A DNA stretch of 64,000 nt, from positions 8,805,754 through 8,869,753 of the forward strand of contig OX422191.1 of NCBI GenBank assembly GCA_949130485.1, given 5' to 3'. The notes below the pieces were generated by a model. That model was not told the origin of the DNA. It searched no databases and saw only the letters and a list, made by a program, of their open reading frames with translations. Shown one piece after another: positions 53,261 to 64,000 of the stretch. Numbering within the stretch: the first letter of the stretch is position 1; each line of letters opens with the position of its first letter. The position numbers and the translations under genes are program-made. The DNA comes from Agelas oroides (taxonomy: Eukaryota > Porifera > Demospongiae > Agelasida > Agelasidae).

Positions 53261-55210
53261 ATTATTCCCTGTTCCCAGTCGTAAGGAAGTGTGTTACTAA
53301 GTGTGAGCCTCGTTCCCAGTCACTGAAGGATGCGTATGCTACAATTGTGAGGGATGGAGATTGGATTAAAATTGTTCTTTAACTAGTTAAAAGTTTGACC
53401 AAGCATGACTGTCCCATTGTATACCACACCAGTAGGTTGCAATGACGTTCTCGAAACAGACTAGCAACATAGTCTGCCCACTGGGTTAAATAGTGCTCTT
53501 TATATACATACAAGTCCTGGATGGCAGGTATTCACTATTGCTCACTCACTAAGTTACACCTATGTATTGCATAACTAACAATATCTGGGTGGAATCTATA
53601 CTGTATGTTAAAAGACAGCTAGCCTTGTTCTGGCCGAAGAGGAGGAGGGCTGTAAACAGGGGCTGTTAGGCAGTTCTCTAGACTACAATTTAATGACATT
53701 TGTGATGAGAGTTGTAAGGAAATGCGAGGAATGTGAAGTACAGTAAATGAAGCCACTTTCACATTATTCCAAGAATTGTAAACCTATAGCTGAATGGGAC
53801 ATGCTCTCTGAGACTGTCTGCTTGCCTTGCAGGTAGGGTCTAGAGGTATAGACTGCTTCTTTCTTAATATTATAGCTGCGTGTAGTGGTGTTGGATTTCA
53901 AGGTATTATCACCAGTCCAACCACAAGCATTGTTAGTGCCCCTTTTCAGATATACTGATAGTCAAACTACTGGTGTATAGAATTGGGGGTGGTTAGGTTA
54001 GATGCCATCCATATCATGTGACTTGGTTCTCTCTGACAAAACACCATTCTAATGTGTCTGTGATGTCATTACAGTGCTGTATACAAGTGGTAGGACTGGC
54101 AAGGCTTTGTCCAAATATTCATAATGTGTAGAAGATGGGAATGCATTCTCCAACTCAAGTTTGAAGTGGCCTCGTTCCCAGGCTGTCTCCTCAGCCTGGG
54201 AACGAGGCTAAGTTTGAAGTACCAGATTTTCCTCCCAACTATTTGTAACCTTATCCAGTAGCTAGCAATACACTGCCTTTTTCTCTCTCGCTAATTAGTT
54301 GTAACGTTTCCCCTTTGGGCTTCTTCAGACAGAAGGGCGAAATGTTCCAACCAAGTATAGTGTTGTATTAATATTGTATTCGAATAGGCTACCACAAATT
54401 CACCATACTATGGATCCCCTTAGAGGAGTGCTACACACACAGTCCTTCCCCATAACCAGATTTGGTTCGGCTTCAGAAATGATCTCAGGCAAAGCATCTA
54501 TAATTTCTGAGAGGGCATGCAGCTTTCGAATAATAGGTAGTGAGTATAAAATTCAGGAATAATTGGAAGAATACTAAAATTAGTTGTGAATGGTCAAGTG
54601 GAAAGGCGATATATGTGGCAGTGACAAAGGTGACAGTGCCAGTAGTAGCAGTATAGTATAGCTCAGTGTGCCCAAGTGAATTATCGGACATTTCTTCAAT
54701 TTCAGCTTCATGCATAGTAAGTCTGCTTGACAGGCTTATTAAAGTCGCATACACTACCATGAAGTGTATTTTGTTATACAAAGACATCAAGAGCACAATC
54801 GAACATAGTAGATCAAGCCAGACCATCTCTCACCCTCCAGAAAAGTGAGAGGGTAAGAGAGCTAGGGTAGAGCTTGATAGACTAAATTGTCAAAGCATTC
54901 AAGCATAGCATAAACAATGGTAAATTTTTGAGTACACAAAATATCCTCATTCTTATCTGTTTCCCTTTGCATTAAACTTTGTAAGTCAGCTACGCCCATG
55001 CAGTGTACAACTCTCACAGGCTGCCATTGCACTATACGCATGCGCAAACTACTGTAGTCAGGCGAGAAGGTGCGATGCGGAAGCCTAGCTAGCCCACACA
55101 AATGTTTTGTCTCCAGTTAATAATAATCATTTGTCGCCGAATGGCAGCCGCAAAGTCACATCTTGTATGAATTCGTCGAATTAGGTCGCTAAATACCCGG
55201 TAAAAAATTA
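53261..55210. other. No supported gene; hairpin element and hydrophobic frame
   Basis: A family H hairpin lies at 54167-54210 (own entry). At 54300-54345 AACGTTTCCCCTTTG and GAAGGGCGAAATGTT form a short inverted repeat. A 113-codon minus frame (54826-54485) is partly hydrophobic but has no recognisable transmembrane protein signature. Confidence 0.35.
54167..54210. mobile_element. Hairpin element (family H) with 9-bp target duplication
   Basis: GGCCTCGTTCCCAGGCT and AGCCTGGGAACGAGGCTA, flanked on both sides by AGTTTGAAG (54158-54166 and 54211-54219). Confidence 0.85.
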
Positions 55211-55310
55211 ACCTTTCGCCCACACATTATTCTGATGAACGGAAGCGTGCGCTTGACGTAAAAAGCATCACTTCCTCTGCGTGAGCTATGCGAATAGCCA
55301 GATTATAAAT
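55211..55310 (+). promoter_or_regulatory. ETS-C promoter block
   Basis: ACCTTTCGCCCACAC, then ACGGAAGCGTGCGCTTGACG (ETS core at 55239-55247), TCACTTCCTCT (55268-55278; AGAGGAAGTGA on the minus strand, a PU.1-like ETS site) and TATAAAT (55304-55310), 76 bp before the ATG. The first two blocks are the same as in ETS-B, so selection or gene conversion has kept them. Confidence 0.65.
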
Positions 55311-55379
55311 AGCGACATTAAGAGCTAGACCGGGCAGAGACTGAGTGCATGACAATAGTATTTCGGCAAGCTGTTTGCA

Positions 55380-56795
55380 ATGGAGAGCTGTTACTACGAC
55401 GCTTCATGGGGACAGGACTTTGAAGGCTGTAGTATCTTTCCAGATTCAAAGGAGATGTTAGGAGGAAGCGCCGCAGACATTGCATGTTACTTTGCAACCG
55501 ATAGTACGACAATGCTCACGCCGTCTCCTACAGAAACAATGCCGGCAGATTTCAGTACACTACCTTATCCGTACACATACCCGTACCAATTCTCAGGCGT
55601 GCCATGTTGCTCGGTATCGTCTTCGTTCTCGCATGCAAACGTTCTCCAAGGTTCCTCCGTCGAAGAAAGCCCACTATCCTCGCCAGGCAGCGACAGTAGC
55701 AAGGAAGAGCTGGAGTCAATGTGGGGAGCCACTGGCTGCAAAGGATCAGCATGTAATTCGCCACTTGTGCAATACCATTTGCAGCCAACTTGCCCAGGTG
55801 TGCAAGCTACCAACCACTCTGTCAGAAGCTGCAGCGCAGAACAACCCGAGGAACCACATGGCGTCAAGATGCCGCAGAGTAAGCACTTGTCTGTCAGTCG
55901 TGCATGGTTCAAACTGCATGTCTGTTTCTTTCCAAATGAAGAAATATAATAAAGGAATTTGATTGCAACACACTCACATTATTGATGTTTGTTTTTTTCT
56001 TTAGGAAAAGGAGGCATTCAACTGTGGCAGTTTCTCTATGCTCTGCTAACGGACTCTGAACACACACATCCTGAGCTGATTGAATGGACCTGCAACAGAG
56101 AGGAAAGGGAATTTCGCTTTCTAGAACCTGAGGCAATTGCTATCTGGTGGGGTCACCACAAAAACAAGCCGACCATGAACTATGACAAGTTTAGTCGCTC
56201 TCTTCGGTACTACTATGACAAAGGCATTCTGAAGAAGATCCAGGGGGAACGCTTTGTGTACCGCTTCTGCGTTGATCCAAAGCAGATGTACAAACACATT
56301 GGGATTTCAGACTGTACACATCTAATCAAACCAATGCCTGAAGAGGCAAAACGAGCAATTTGCATGTTCCGAAACAAGCAGAATCGCGATCTTTTGGCAA
56401 CCGTTGCTCAAGCTCCGGAGCCACTCAAGATCTCTGCTTTGCCTTCACCTTCTGAGTCTAGACAATCATTCAATCTAACAGGCATGACTAGCCCCCATGA
56501 AGAATTTCCACATCTAACCAGATGTGCGTCTCTGTCAAGCAACTTCAGTGATTGCTTGGGTTCACAGGATTATTTGCCCACTACATCTACCGCTACAGGT
56601 TATTCTACTTCCGTTTCTCTTCAAAACCACCTAGCTGAACCCATTAGATATGACAACTTTGATGTAGGATGCAATTACGGCTTACCCACAACCGCATCAG
56701 AAGCGATGGTTCCATCCACTGCTGCTTACTCGTTTAATCACTTCTCAGCAAGCCAGCTTCCATCTTGTTCCTCAACTGTCATTGCATGGAGTTAA
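55380..56795 (+). CDS. ETS-domain transcription factor ETS-C (2 exons, 429 aa)
   Basis: Exons are 55380-55878 and 56005-56795, with a 126-bp phase-1 intron (GTAAGC ... TTTAG). The N-terminal 166 residues are acidic and Ser/Pro/Tyr-rich, with YPYTYPYQF and GSSVEESPLSS (91-101). VKMPQRKGG spans the splice junction. The ETS domain is about 171-254, with recognition helix MNYDKFSRSLRYYYDKG and GGA-reading arginines 231 and 234, followed by GERFVYRFCVDP. The Ser/Thr-rich C-terminus ends SSTVIAWS. Closest by eye to PEA3/ETV-type ETS domains, but WWG in place of RWG or LWG is distinctive. No Pointed domain. It is the more conserved of the ETS-B/ETS-C pair. Nuclear DNA-binding regulator by family. 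Confidence 0.92.
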
Positions 56796-56841
56796 TTGCG
56801 TAATTCACATGCTGTACATAAACTATGTATCTTGTGACAAG

Positions 56842-56862
56842 AATACATGTTTTTGTATTTGC
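56842..56862 (+). terminator. ETS-C 3' hairpin and possible poly(A) signal
   Basis: AATACA, a T-rich loop and TGTATTTGC occur 47 bp after the stop. The same arrangement is repeated four times after ETS-B. AATACA is a known variant of the AAUAAA signal, and the T/GT-rich tail fits a downstream element. Confidence 0.45.
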
Positions 56863-58375
56863 TTTTGTATGTATGGAGGTAACTAATCATTTCTGTCCAA
56901 CATTACTTGGTGTGTATATTGACATGTATTAGTATACCAAACACTGCTTGTTAACTATTAAATTTGTTTTTATCAAATATATGAGTGAGCCTTTGTAACT
57001 AGAAATGATGATCGTAAGGTTGTGTACCTATACTAATAAGCACTCCACATCCCATTCCTACTAGTTTGTGCACAAAAAAAACAATTGAACGTTCTGTCCT
57101 TGGTAAGATGCCTTGTTACATTAACACGCCTAAATATAGGTTTATCATTATCATCGATATGCAATGGGACAACTGGTTGTATGGGATATAGCTACTACTG
57201 TGCTTTGCTAATATAGGTTTATCATTATCATATTATATTATTGATATGCAATGGGACAACTGGTTGTATGGGATATAGCTACTACTTGTGCTTCGCTAAT
57301 GTGTCTAAATACACTGCGGTATGAACCATCCACCAGCACCAGATTTCTGTGGAAACTGATGATGCGCTTCTTGCGAAAACTGTCATACTTCCTTATAGGA
57401 ATTGGCTTCACTGCTAGGCTTCCATTGTAATAAATTGAAGTACTAGCAATTTGTACTTTGCATACCAGTAGTCATGAATACAGCATAACTGGAGTAGTAC
57501 TATCATTATCATACCTTCTCACCATCCTTACTCAATGCACTATGACACGTGCTACGCACGCATCTGTACCAGGCAAATCAGATGATACATTTCTTATGAA
57601 ACTGTCACACACTCACTTGCTTATCGTAACATACCTGGTAGATTTTCATTATGAAACTAACAGGTAGTGATGTCATATAACTACTAGCATCCTTGAATGT
57701 GACATAGTCTCATACACTCTGGCTAGCAATATAATAGCATGGTTGCATTGCTGTCTCATACACTATCATCCAATTCCCAGCTGTGTAAAATCACGTCCCC
57801 TTTCTGAAAGTTAACAGCAAAACTTAAGAGTCTAATCTACTAATCAAAAATGTAGTATAAAGCAGGTCATCAGTTGACCAAATAGCTGCATAGCCAAAAC
57901 CAAATAAGGCTTTATAGCATGGTTGGGCATGCTATGATATCATAATGTAGTCATGTAGTTCTCAGAAGACACGTGTACAGAAGGGTGACACTACCAAGCT
58001 GTCTTTCCAAGGATTTGGGACAAGAAGGCTGCAATAACTGTCTAGACTACAGGACTAGACACATTATAACAAACTACAAGGTTAGCTTATATCTTGCTGT
58101 AAAGAGATGTGTGGTACGTGTACCCTTTATAGTAACAGCAAACGATACAGTAAATTACTGTGTAGTACAATCCTGGATCTCTCCACCTGTTGCTTGTTGT
58201 GTGCTAGCACTTAGAATGCATCCATCTCTCTTGTAGTAGAAGAAATTCGAGCAGATCTGGTACTGAATGTTTGACAGCATCATACGGTATCTAGCATACC
58301 AGTATCTGAGTTTTCTTAAGAATCACATTTACTGTAACTTCCTACAGCACAGAGACTAACAAGTAACAAAGCAGA
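56863..58375. other. No gene; direct duplication at 57137-57300
   Basis: ATAGGTTTATCATTATCAT ... GATATGCAATGGGACAACTG is present twice (about 57137 and 57215). The segment 57330-57440 shares short homology with 50170-50240 downstream of ETS-B, so the duplication that produced the ETS pair may extend past the genes. No exon supported. Confidence 0.4.
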
Positions 58376-58382
58376 AAAAAAC

Positions 58383-58413
<31 letters not shown>

Positions 58414-58499
58414 CAAAACAAAACAAAACAAAGCAAAACAAAACAAAACAAAACAAAACAAAACAAAACAAAACAAAACAAAACAAAACAAAACAAAAC

Positions 58500-58526
<27 letters not shown>
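58376..58526. repeat. (AAAAC)n microsatellite
   Basis: About 29 near-perfect AAAAC units. The Phe/Cys/Leu/Val frames on the minus strand are produced by it. Confidence 0.97.
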
Positions 58527-58531
<5 letters not shown>

Positions 58532-58670
58532 TACATGTTATGAAGTGAAATAGAAGAAAGTCAGCCCCTAATATAGTTCTGATGACAGATCCTGAACGGC
58601 TGGGTGTATACAATTCCATGAGACATCAGTACTATCTGTGCAGTACATATAGGAGATTGTGGGAGCTCCA

Positions 58671-58750
58671 GTTGTTGTAGCTTAGTGGTAGAGCACTGGT
58701 GGCTCAAGCCAGGGGCCCTGGGTTTGATTCTCGGCAATTGCTGGTTTTTC
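58671..58750 (+). ncRNA. tRNA-like sequence, probably a SINE head
   Basis: A near-complete cloverleaf can be drawn. Acceptor GTTGTTG/CAATTGC pairs at 6 of 7 (two wobbles). The D arm is GCTTAGTGGTAGAGC, the anticodon arm CTGGT/GCCAG has loop GGCTCAA, and the T arm CTGGG/CTCGG has loop TTTGATT. A T5 run follows. The loop lacks the invariant T before the anticodon, and relatives occur at 37966 and 39716 (minus), so a SINE is more likely than a functional tRNA. Confidence 0.6.
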
Positions 58751-58903
58751 ACTGAAAAAAAAATCTTTCCATCAGGAGAGAACCCATGCTGAGTGTTGTT
58801 TTTTTTTTAATTTATAATCCAAATGCTTAAACCTTTTGCCTTAGTTGGAATTATGACACGTTTTGAAGATATGAGAGTGGCTGGTGGTATACTGATAGAC
58901 CAA

Positions 58904-60576
58904 AGCATATCTTTAACTGAGGCAGGATACTCAAGCAAAATGATGCACTGCACTCCTATAGCTAACATGTTTGCTGTAACTACTCCCAAAACCGCAAGTT
59001 TCACTGATCGAACTTTCAGTGAAAGTTTCTGAGGCTAATTGTGATTGGAACACTGAGACAATATGAGACGATAATTTCTAAAGGAGCAACTCACTTATGA
59101 CATGTCTCTTAAAACATCATACAATCACTTCTATAATCTGTGCAAGTATATATTTGTTGTTCATTGTGCAATGTAGCCATTGTCATGTAGCCTCGTGCCC
59201 AGGGCTTCCCACCGTCCAGTTTTTGCACGATCAAAAATTGGACGGTGGGAAGGCCTGGGAACGAGGCTAACTGTCATATATGTTAATATGAGCGATCAAG
59301 AGCTTGTTATGTGCACTTCAGTTCATGATAATGAAGCCAGCATACGTACAAGGAAGAAGCAGTAACTGATCTACATAGTGACTGGCTTCATATTCAGAAA
59401 ACAGCAGCTGTTACCACAGACCCTTCAAATTCTTTATTTCATGTTCTATCACAACTTGTAGCAAGGTTTCATACAAAGTAGGGGGGGGGGGGGGGGGGGG
59501 AGGGGGGTCTTGTGATACCGTCTAGCAACAAAACTAATTACCTCAAAATGTCAGTTTGTATGATCATATAGCTATTGTAGTTGATGAAGGCTGAGTTGAA
59601 TGATTGGGGTAAGAGTAATGAAGCCATATTCCAGTTTGGCTTTGTTTTATGTATAACACGCAAATAAACCGAAGAGCTCAGAACTAGGGAGGATTGTCGT
59701 TATGAATACTGGCTGAAAACCATAGCTATGGAGTTACCAACTATACAGAGCTTTGCAGGTTGGTTGTAAATGTACAGCTTCAGCATATCTTTAACTGAGG
59801 CAGGATACTCAAGCAAATGATGCACTGCACTCCTATAGCTAACATATTTGCTGTAACTACTCCCAAAACCGCAAGTTTCACTGAACTTTCAGTGAAAGTT
59901 TCTGATGCATTGGATTAAGGCTAGTTGTGATTGGAACACTGAGACAATATGAGACGATAATTTCTAAAGGAGCAACTCACTTATGACATGTCTCTTAAAA
60001 CATCATACAATCACTTCTGATTAATTTAATAATCTGTGCAAGTATATTTTGTTGTTTATTGTGCAATGTGGCCATTGTCATGTAGCCTCGTGCCCAGGGC
60101 TTCCCACCGTCCAGTTTTTGCACGATCAAAAGTGGTTTCTGATGCATTGAATTAAGGCTTGTGATTGGACGTGATAATGAAGCCAGCATACGTACAAGGT
60201 TTTCCGATAAGGAAAGCAGCAACTGATCTATATCACATTGAGAAAACAGCAGCTGTTACCACAGACTCTTTCTTTATTTCATGTTCTATCACAACTTGTA
60301 GCAGGGTTTCATACAAAGTAGGGGGGAGGGGGGTCTTGTGATACCGTCTAGCAACAAAACTAATTAGCTCAAAATGTCAGTTTGTTTGATGATTGCCGTA
60401 AGAGTAATGAAGCCATATTCCAGTTTGGCTTTGTTTTATGTATAACATGCAAATAAAACTAGACCAAAGAGCTCAGAACTAGGGAGAATTGTCGTTATGA
60501 ATACTGGCTGAAAACCATAGCTATGGAGTTACCAACTATACAGAGCTTTGCAGGTTGGTTGTAAATGTACAGCTTC
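58904..60576 (+). repeat. 878-bp tandem segmental duplication
   Basis: Copy 1 (58904-59781) and copy 2 (59782-60576) both start AGCATATCTTTAACTGAGG and end GTAAATGTACAGCTTC. Copy 2 has lost the right half of an internal hairpin and about 80 bp beyond it, and has a G6 tract where copy 1 has G20 (59481-59500). The frames in it have no known domain. Confidence 0.92.
59188..59269. mobile_element. Hairpin element (family H), long form
   Basis: TAGCCTCGTGCCCAGGGCTT ... CACCGTCCAGTTTTTG and its inverse; flanks ATTGTCATG / ACTGTCATA match at 7 of 9. The homologous copy in the second duplicate (from 60083) stops at its centre. Confidence 0.8.
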
Positions 60577-62828
60577 AATATATTTAGTATAGCCACCCCA
60601 AATTTTAGTAAACATCCATTAGTCTTGTGTGGAAACAATTATTGCAAACATAATTGTTAATAAAAAAAAAGTTCAAAGTTCAATATGTCTACTTTTCCGT
60701 TTAATTAGCTTAAGCATAAATTTGACACTTTAGAATCCGTCTCAGAGGATGTACAAATCAAAACTTTTCTTGGGGGGGTGCTTTCCCCCAGGCCCTATGA
60801 TTTGTGCTTCACAGGTAACTGTTTTTCCCTCCTCCCCCCATCCAACGTAATATGAAACCCCGTGTAGTTTTCTTAACACCATCAGAAATGAATACAAGTA
60901 AGTTAGGCAAAATAAATTATTTCAGGTTTAGCACATAGTGGTTACATTCCCCAGACAGAGCAGCATGAGCCTGAAGGGCACATGCTGTTCCATCTCACCG
61001 TCACCATCTGGGATATTTGTTGGATATTACCCCTAGTGGGCATATAGAAAAGCAGGAAATGGAAATGAAATGCAAACTGGAAATGGAAACTGGAAACTAA
61101 AAACAGAAATGGAAATGCAACCTCTTAGCTGTTGCAGTCATTCAAATGTTGTTGGTTTTCGTTCCTAGGCATCCCAGTCCTCTCCCTGCCTCCAGTTTTC
61201 CTGATCGCCGCCCCCAGTATCTTTGGTGTTCCATACTTAGTAAGCAGCTGATTCTGTATAAATATGCCCTGTACATGTCCTGAGATTGTTTGAATCAGAA
61301 CATTACACCAGTATTTCTGCATTGGCAAGTATTGGGGGGGGGGGGGGGCAATGTGTTGGGAATGGGGCTATTGTACCCAGGGCCTGGGTATGAAGCCATA
61401 TTTTGCTTCACACACTGCAAGCAATCAAAACTGGAAGTGGGTCTAGGAACAAGGCTGCAAGAGTAGGAATGCTGGCCTTGTTCCAAAACAAAGTAGGTTA
61501 CTCTCATGGTCAGATTGCAACTAGTCTCGTGCCCAGACCCTCTCACATGTGACCCAGACTAGATTGCAACATTGCTTGCCACATGAGCGCTACTCAAAAG
61601 CAGTAATTACAAAGCACAGTACAGGAGTAAAGGCAAAGCACATGACTCATAAAGCCAGTCCTATAACCATTGCTAAGTAGAATACAAGAGTAATGACTAA
61701 GCACACTATGAAGAAAACATTGCACTATCCGTTTCCAATTTCCATTTCCAGTTTCCATTTCCAGTTTCCATTTCCAGTTTCTGTTTCATTTCCGTTTCCT
61801 GCTCCTAGCTGCTGCCACACCCATTATCACCTCCACCCGTTCTACTTTGCAGGTTCAAAGATTTGGTTGCTAAGCAACATCCAACAAATAGGAATAAAGC
61901 AAGCATTGTAACAGTTATTATTTTTGTTTGCTCTTTGTGTTATAGTGAGGTTGACAACGACTACAGTACTACATCATGCAACCATAATTTGAACAGGCAG
62001 CTTGGTGATGTTCCCGCTTTAAAGTGTACATACCACTGAGCCACTCCATAGAGCGCAATACAGTTTCATACTGCCAAGTGGTGTGTCTGATATGCTCTGT
62101 TATCACTTTAAAACGCTATTACACAGTCTTATTAAACCGTTTCTAGATGCTTGAAAAGTTGAAAAGCCAACATTTGCTGAAAGCGAGTAAGTAGAAACGA
62201 TATTTGTTTAGTTCATGATATGTGAAAATCCAGTAAGCAAACTCTGTGGCATCCACCTGCACATTTTGTTTTCAACCCTGCCACTACAGACATCGATGAA
62301 TCGAGTTACTGCTTCAGAAACTGTAATTCATAACCTCCTTAGCATTCCTGCAACAACAACATGTACGTTAATCTTCACTGCATCAACAACTTGAAAGAAA
62401 GTTCAGCCAAATTTGTTGTTTTAGCAGCAGCAATGTTGTAGGAGTACTGGCATAACTTTGAGCATAACAGCGACAGATGAGGAAAATGAATTACGTTGGC
62501 ATAATATGGGCATGCACAGTATGGGCATGCACAGTAGGAACACAGCTGTGCTGTAATGATTTGTCAGCCTTGTTCCCAGGCCACTCCCAGGTTTTATCTC
62601 GCAGCCATGGAGAAAAATCCACGGCTGCGAGATGGAAGATCCCATGAATGTGATTCCTAGCTAGGCTAAATCTTGTGGACTAATCTTGTTCTTTTTGTTC
62701 TCCCACTTGTCCTCTTACAGCAGAGAGCTAGAGTGTTTTCACTTAATAATGGTTAGTACTAGTTGTCTGACATATAATTACTGTTACAGTACAACAAAGT
62801 ATGGAGTTATGACATAGGCGTAGGAACC
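60577..62828. other. No gene; inverted GGAAAT-rich arrays
   Basis: TGGAAATGGAAAC-type repeats at about 61044-61118 are inverted as TTTCCATTTCCAGT at 61728-61802. Together with matching pieces at 60948 and 61805-61885 this suggests an inverted-repeat element of about 950 bp. There is a G15 tract at 61334-61348, a C-tract near 60835, and GCTGCGAGAT/ATCTCGCAGC hairpin at 62595-62635. No exon supported. Confidence 0.45.
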
Positions 62829-62880
62829 GGGGGGGGGGGGGGGGGGGGGGGGGGCACCAGGGGCATGTGTGGAGTAATAA
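62814..62880. mobile_element. End of the poly(G)-containing element, second copy
   Basis: ATAGGCGTAGGAACCGG, G26 (62829-62854), then CACCAGGGGCATGTG parallels the start at 38021. Both copies put the G tract at the same place, so it belongs to the element. Confidence 0.5.
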
Positions 62881-64000
62881 TAGTTTTGTAGTTCATGACA
62901 TGACAATTAAGAAGCATAATGAGCACGTGTACTTTGCGAAAGCATAATGCACTATATCCTTGAGCAAAAGGAAAATGGCACAATGGGCCACAAAAAAGGC
63001 TTAACGTAAACATCCTTAGTAAGCATTTTAGGCATACCTGCTATGTGCACTTCATGAAGTTCCTGGTATGAAGCCAGAAAGGGTTTCTGTGGTACATTTA
63101 TTTTAAGTAACCTGCATTCAACAAATCAATGGAGTTGACTCTTCCGTGTTGGCTCAGTCTTCCCACAACTACAACCTGTAGTAATTTGTACCACATCAGA
63201 AACAAAACTGAATTGAACAAAAATTGTTTGCAATATAGCCTAGAGCAACGCATTAGAAGAAGACAGGTGTTGCAGACATTGGCAGTTTCAGAGCTGCCAG
63301 GTTACCCGGGCAGGCGACACACGCGGCAAAGCCGCTATGTCACAGCCGAGTTTCCATAAGCAATTGCCAGAATTTTACCCGGGCAATACCCAGACTTGCC
63401 CAGGTCTGGAACTGCCACTAGTTGCAGAGCAAGTCACACAGCAATGCTATAACAACAGATCATTAGACTGACAGTAGTGAGAGAGTCATAAGAGAAAGAA
63501 CATCAACAACAAGAACAGCAACCTTTCGGCATGAGGCCTTTCCTGAGAAATGAACACTACCAGATGTCCACTAGATATGGAGAAGCGAGTGGACATCTTG
63601 ACAAGGCCATAGTGGAGGCTCACTTAAGTTCCACTTACAATACAGTGTGATACCACGTACACACTAGCTACAACAACGATCTCACGGTTCACTGGGAGGT
63701 TCTAGTCCATGAAATTGAGAGAGTGAACCACCACTGAGGCCGGGTGTTGAAAATTTTAATCTTTGTAGCTACAACGTTTCAACCCAACTGCGTCCTCTTC
63801 ATGTATATACTGTACTCCAATTACAATACAGTTATATAAATAAGGGAAGCAAAGTTTTCCATAACCTTCAGATGCTCAACATTTAATTACATGTAACTGC
63901 AATTGGGCAGTCGCAGCAACCAGGGTTCTCGTTAGGCCTTTTCCAAAGGGCACTGTGCCCTTTGGGGCCTCTAATGTGCCCTTTGGGTCTGCTCCAATAC
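62881..64000. other. No gene; MITE and retroelement-like ends
   Basis: 63277-63418 is an inverted-repeat element (TTGGCAGTTTCAGAGC ... GGTCTGGAACTGCCA, with ACCCGGGCA palindromes). ACCTTTCGGCATGAGGCC (63519) and ACAACGTTTCAACCCAAC (63770) resemble dispersed retroelement ends. 63945-63966 has inverted CCAAAGGGCAC/GTGCCCTTTGG running to the window edge. No exon seen. Confidence 0.4.

Noticed and set aside
54485-54826. Hydrophobic 113-codon minus frame as a possible membrane protein
   Set aside because: Hydrophobic runs are short and interrupted, no family signature, and A/T-rich sequence gives such frames by chance.
57351-57395. Hammerhead-ribozyme-like CTGATGA ... CGAAAAC
   Set aside because: The intervening stem II does not pair properly and the required GAAA placement is off; similar CTGATGA at 55231, 58568 and 50190 also lack the core.
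58316-58619. Phe/Cys/Leu/Val repeat proteins on the minus strand
   Set aside because: Direct translation of the (AAAAC)n microsatellite.

Overview
The window looks like repeat-rich nuclear DNA from an early-branching marine invertebrate, most plausibly a sponge. This is inference: it has spliceosomal genes with a metazoan ETS family and the proteasome subunit PSMA2, TATA promoters, very dense short inverted-repeat transposons, and retroelement and MATH-domain scraps. No species can be read from the sequence alone. Only four genes are well supported, all on the + strand.

Layout. Positions 1-30628 are the 3' part of PSMA2 (20S proteasome alpha-2): one internal exon at 3071-3128 and the terminal exon at 30512-30628, separated by a 27.4 kb intron. 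That intron is packed with non-autonomous DNA transposons (hAT-like with 8-bp target duplications, TA-flanked Tc1/mariner- and pogo-like, long foldbacks), tandem satellites (484 bp x3, 443 bp x2, 59 bp x9, 21 bp x56), tRNA-derived SINE heads and a LINE reverse-transcriptase fragment. From 31.2 to 56.8 kb lies a same-strand cluster of three ETS-domain transcription factor genes: ETS-A (31397-33236, three exons), ETS-B (47208-48569, two exons) and ETS-C (55380-56795, two exons). All three have a TATA box, an intron at the same place and phase just before the ETS domain, and a shared acidic/serine motif (GSS-V/L-E-D/E-SPLSS). ETS-B and ETS-C are recent tandem duplicates that share a promoter block with an ETS-type GGAA site; part of exon 2 is almost identical between them and then diverges abruptly, as expected of gene conversion. 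The ETS-A promoter packs a perfect NF-kappaB-type site, a CCAAT box and an ETS site within 65 bp of its TATA box. Predicted ETS sites in the promoters suggest auto- or cross-regulation (inference).

The rest (33.3-47 kb, 48.6-55.2 kb, 56.9-64 kb) is intergenic: MITEs, minisatellites, a frameshifted LINE RT relic (39.25-38.74 kb, minus), a decayed TRAF/MATH fragment (about 50.3 kb, minus), an isolated possible first exon beside ETS and CRE sites (52.6-52.9 kb), and an 878-bp tandem duplication carrying a hairpin-centred deletion with a templated insertion. Most other open frames in the window are repeat-derived or chance.
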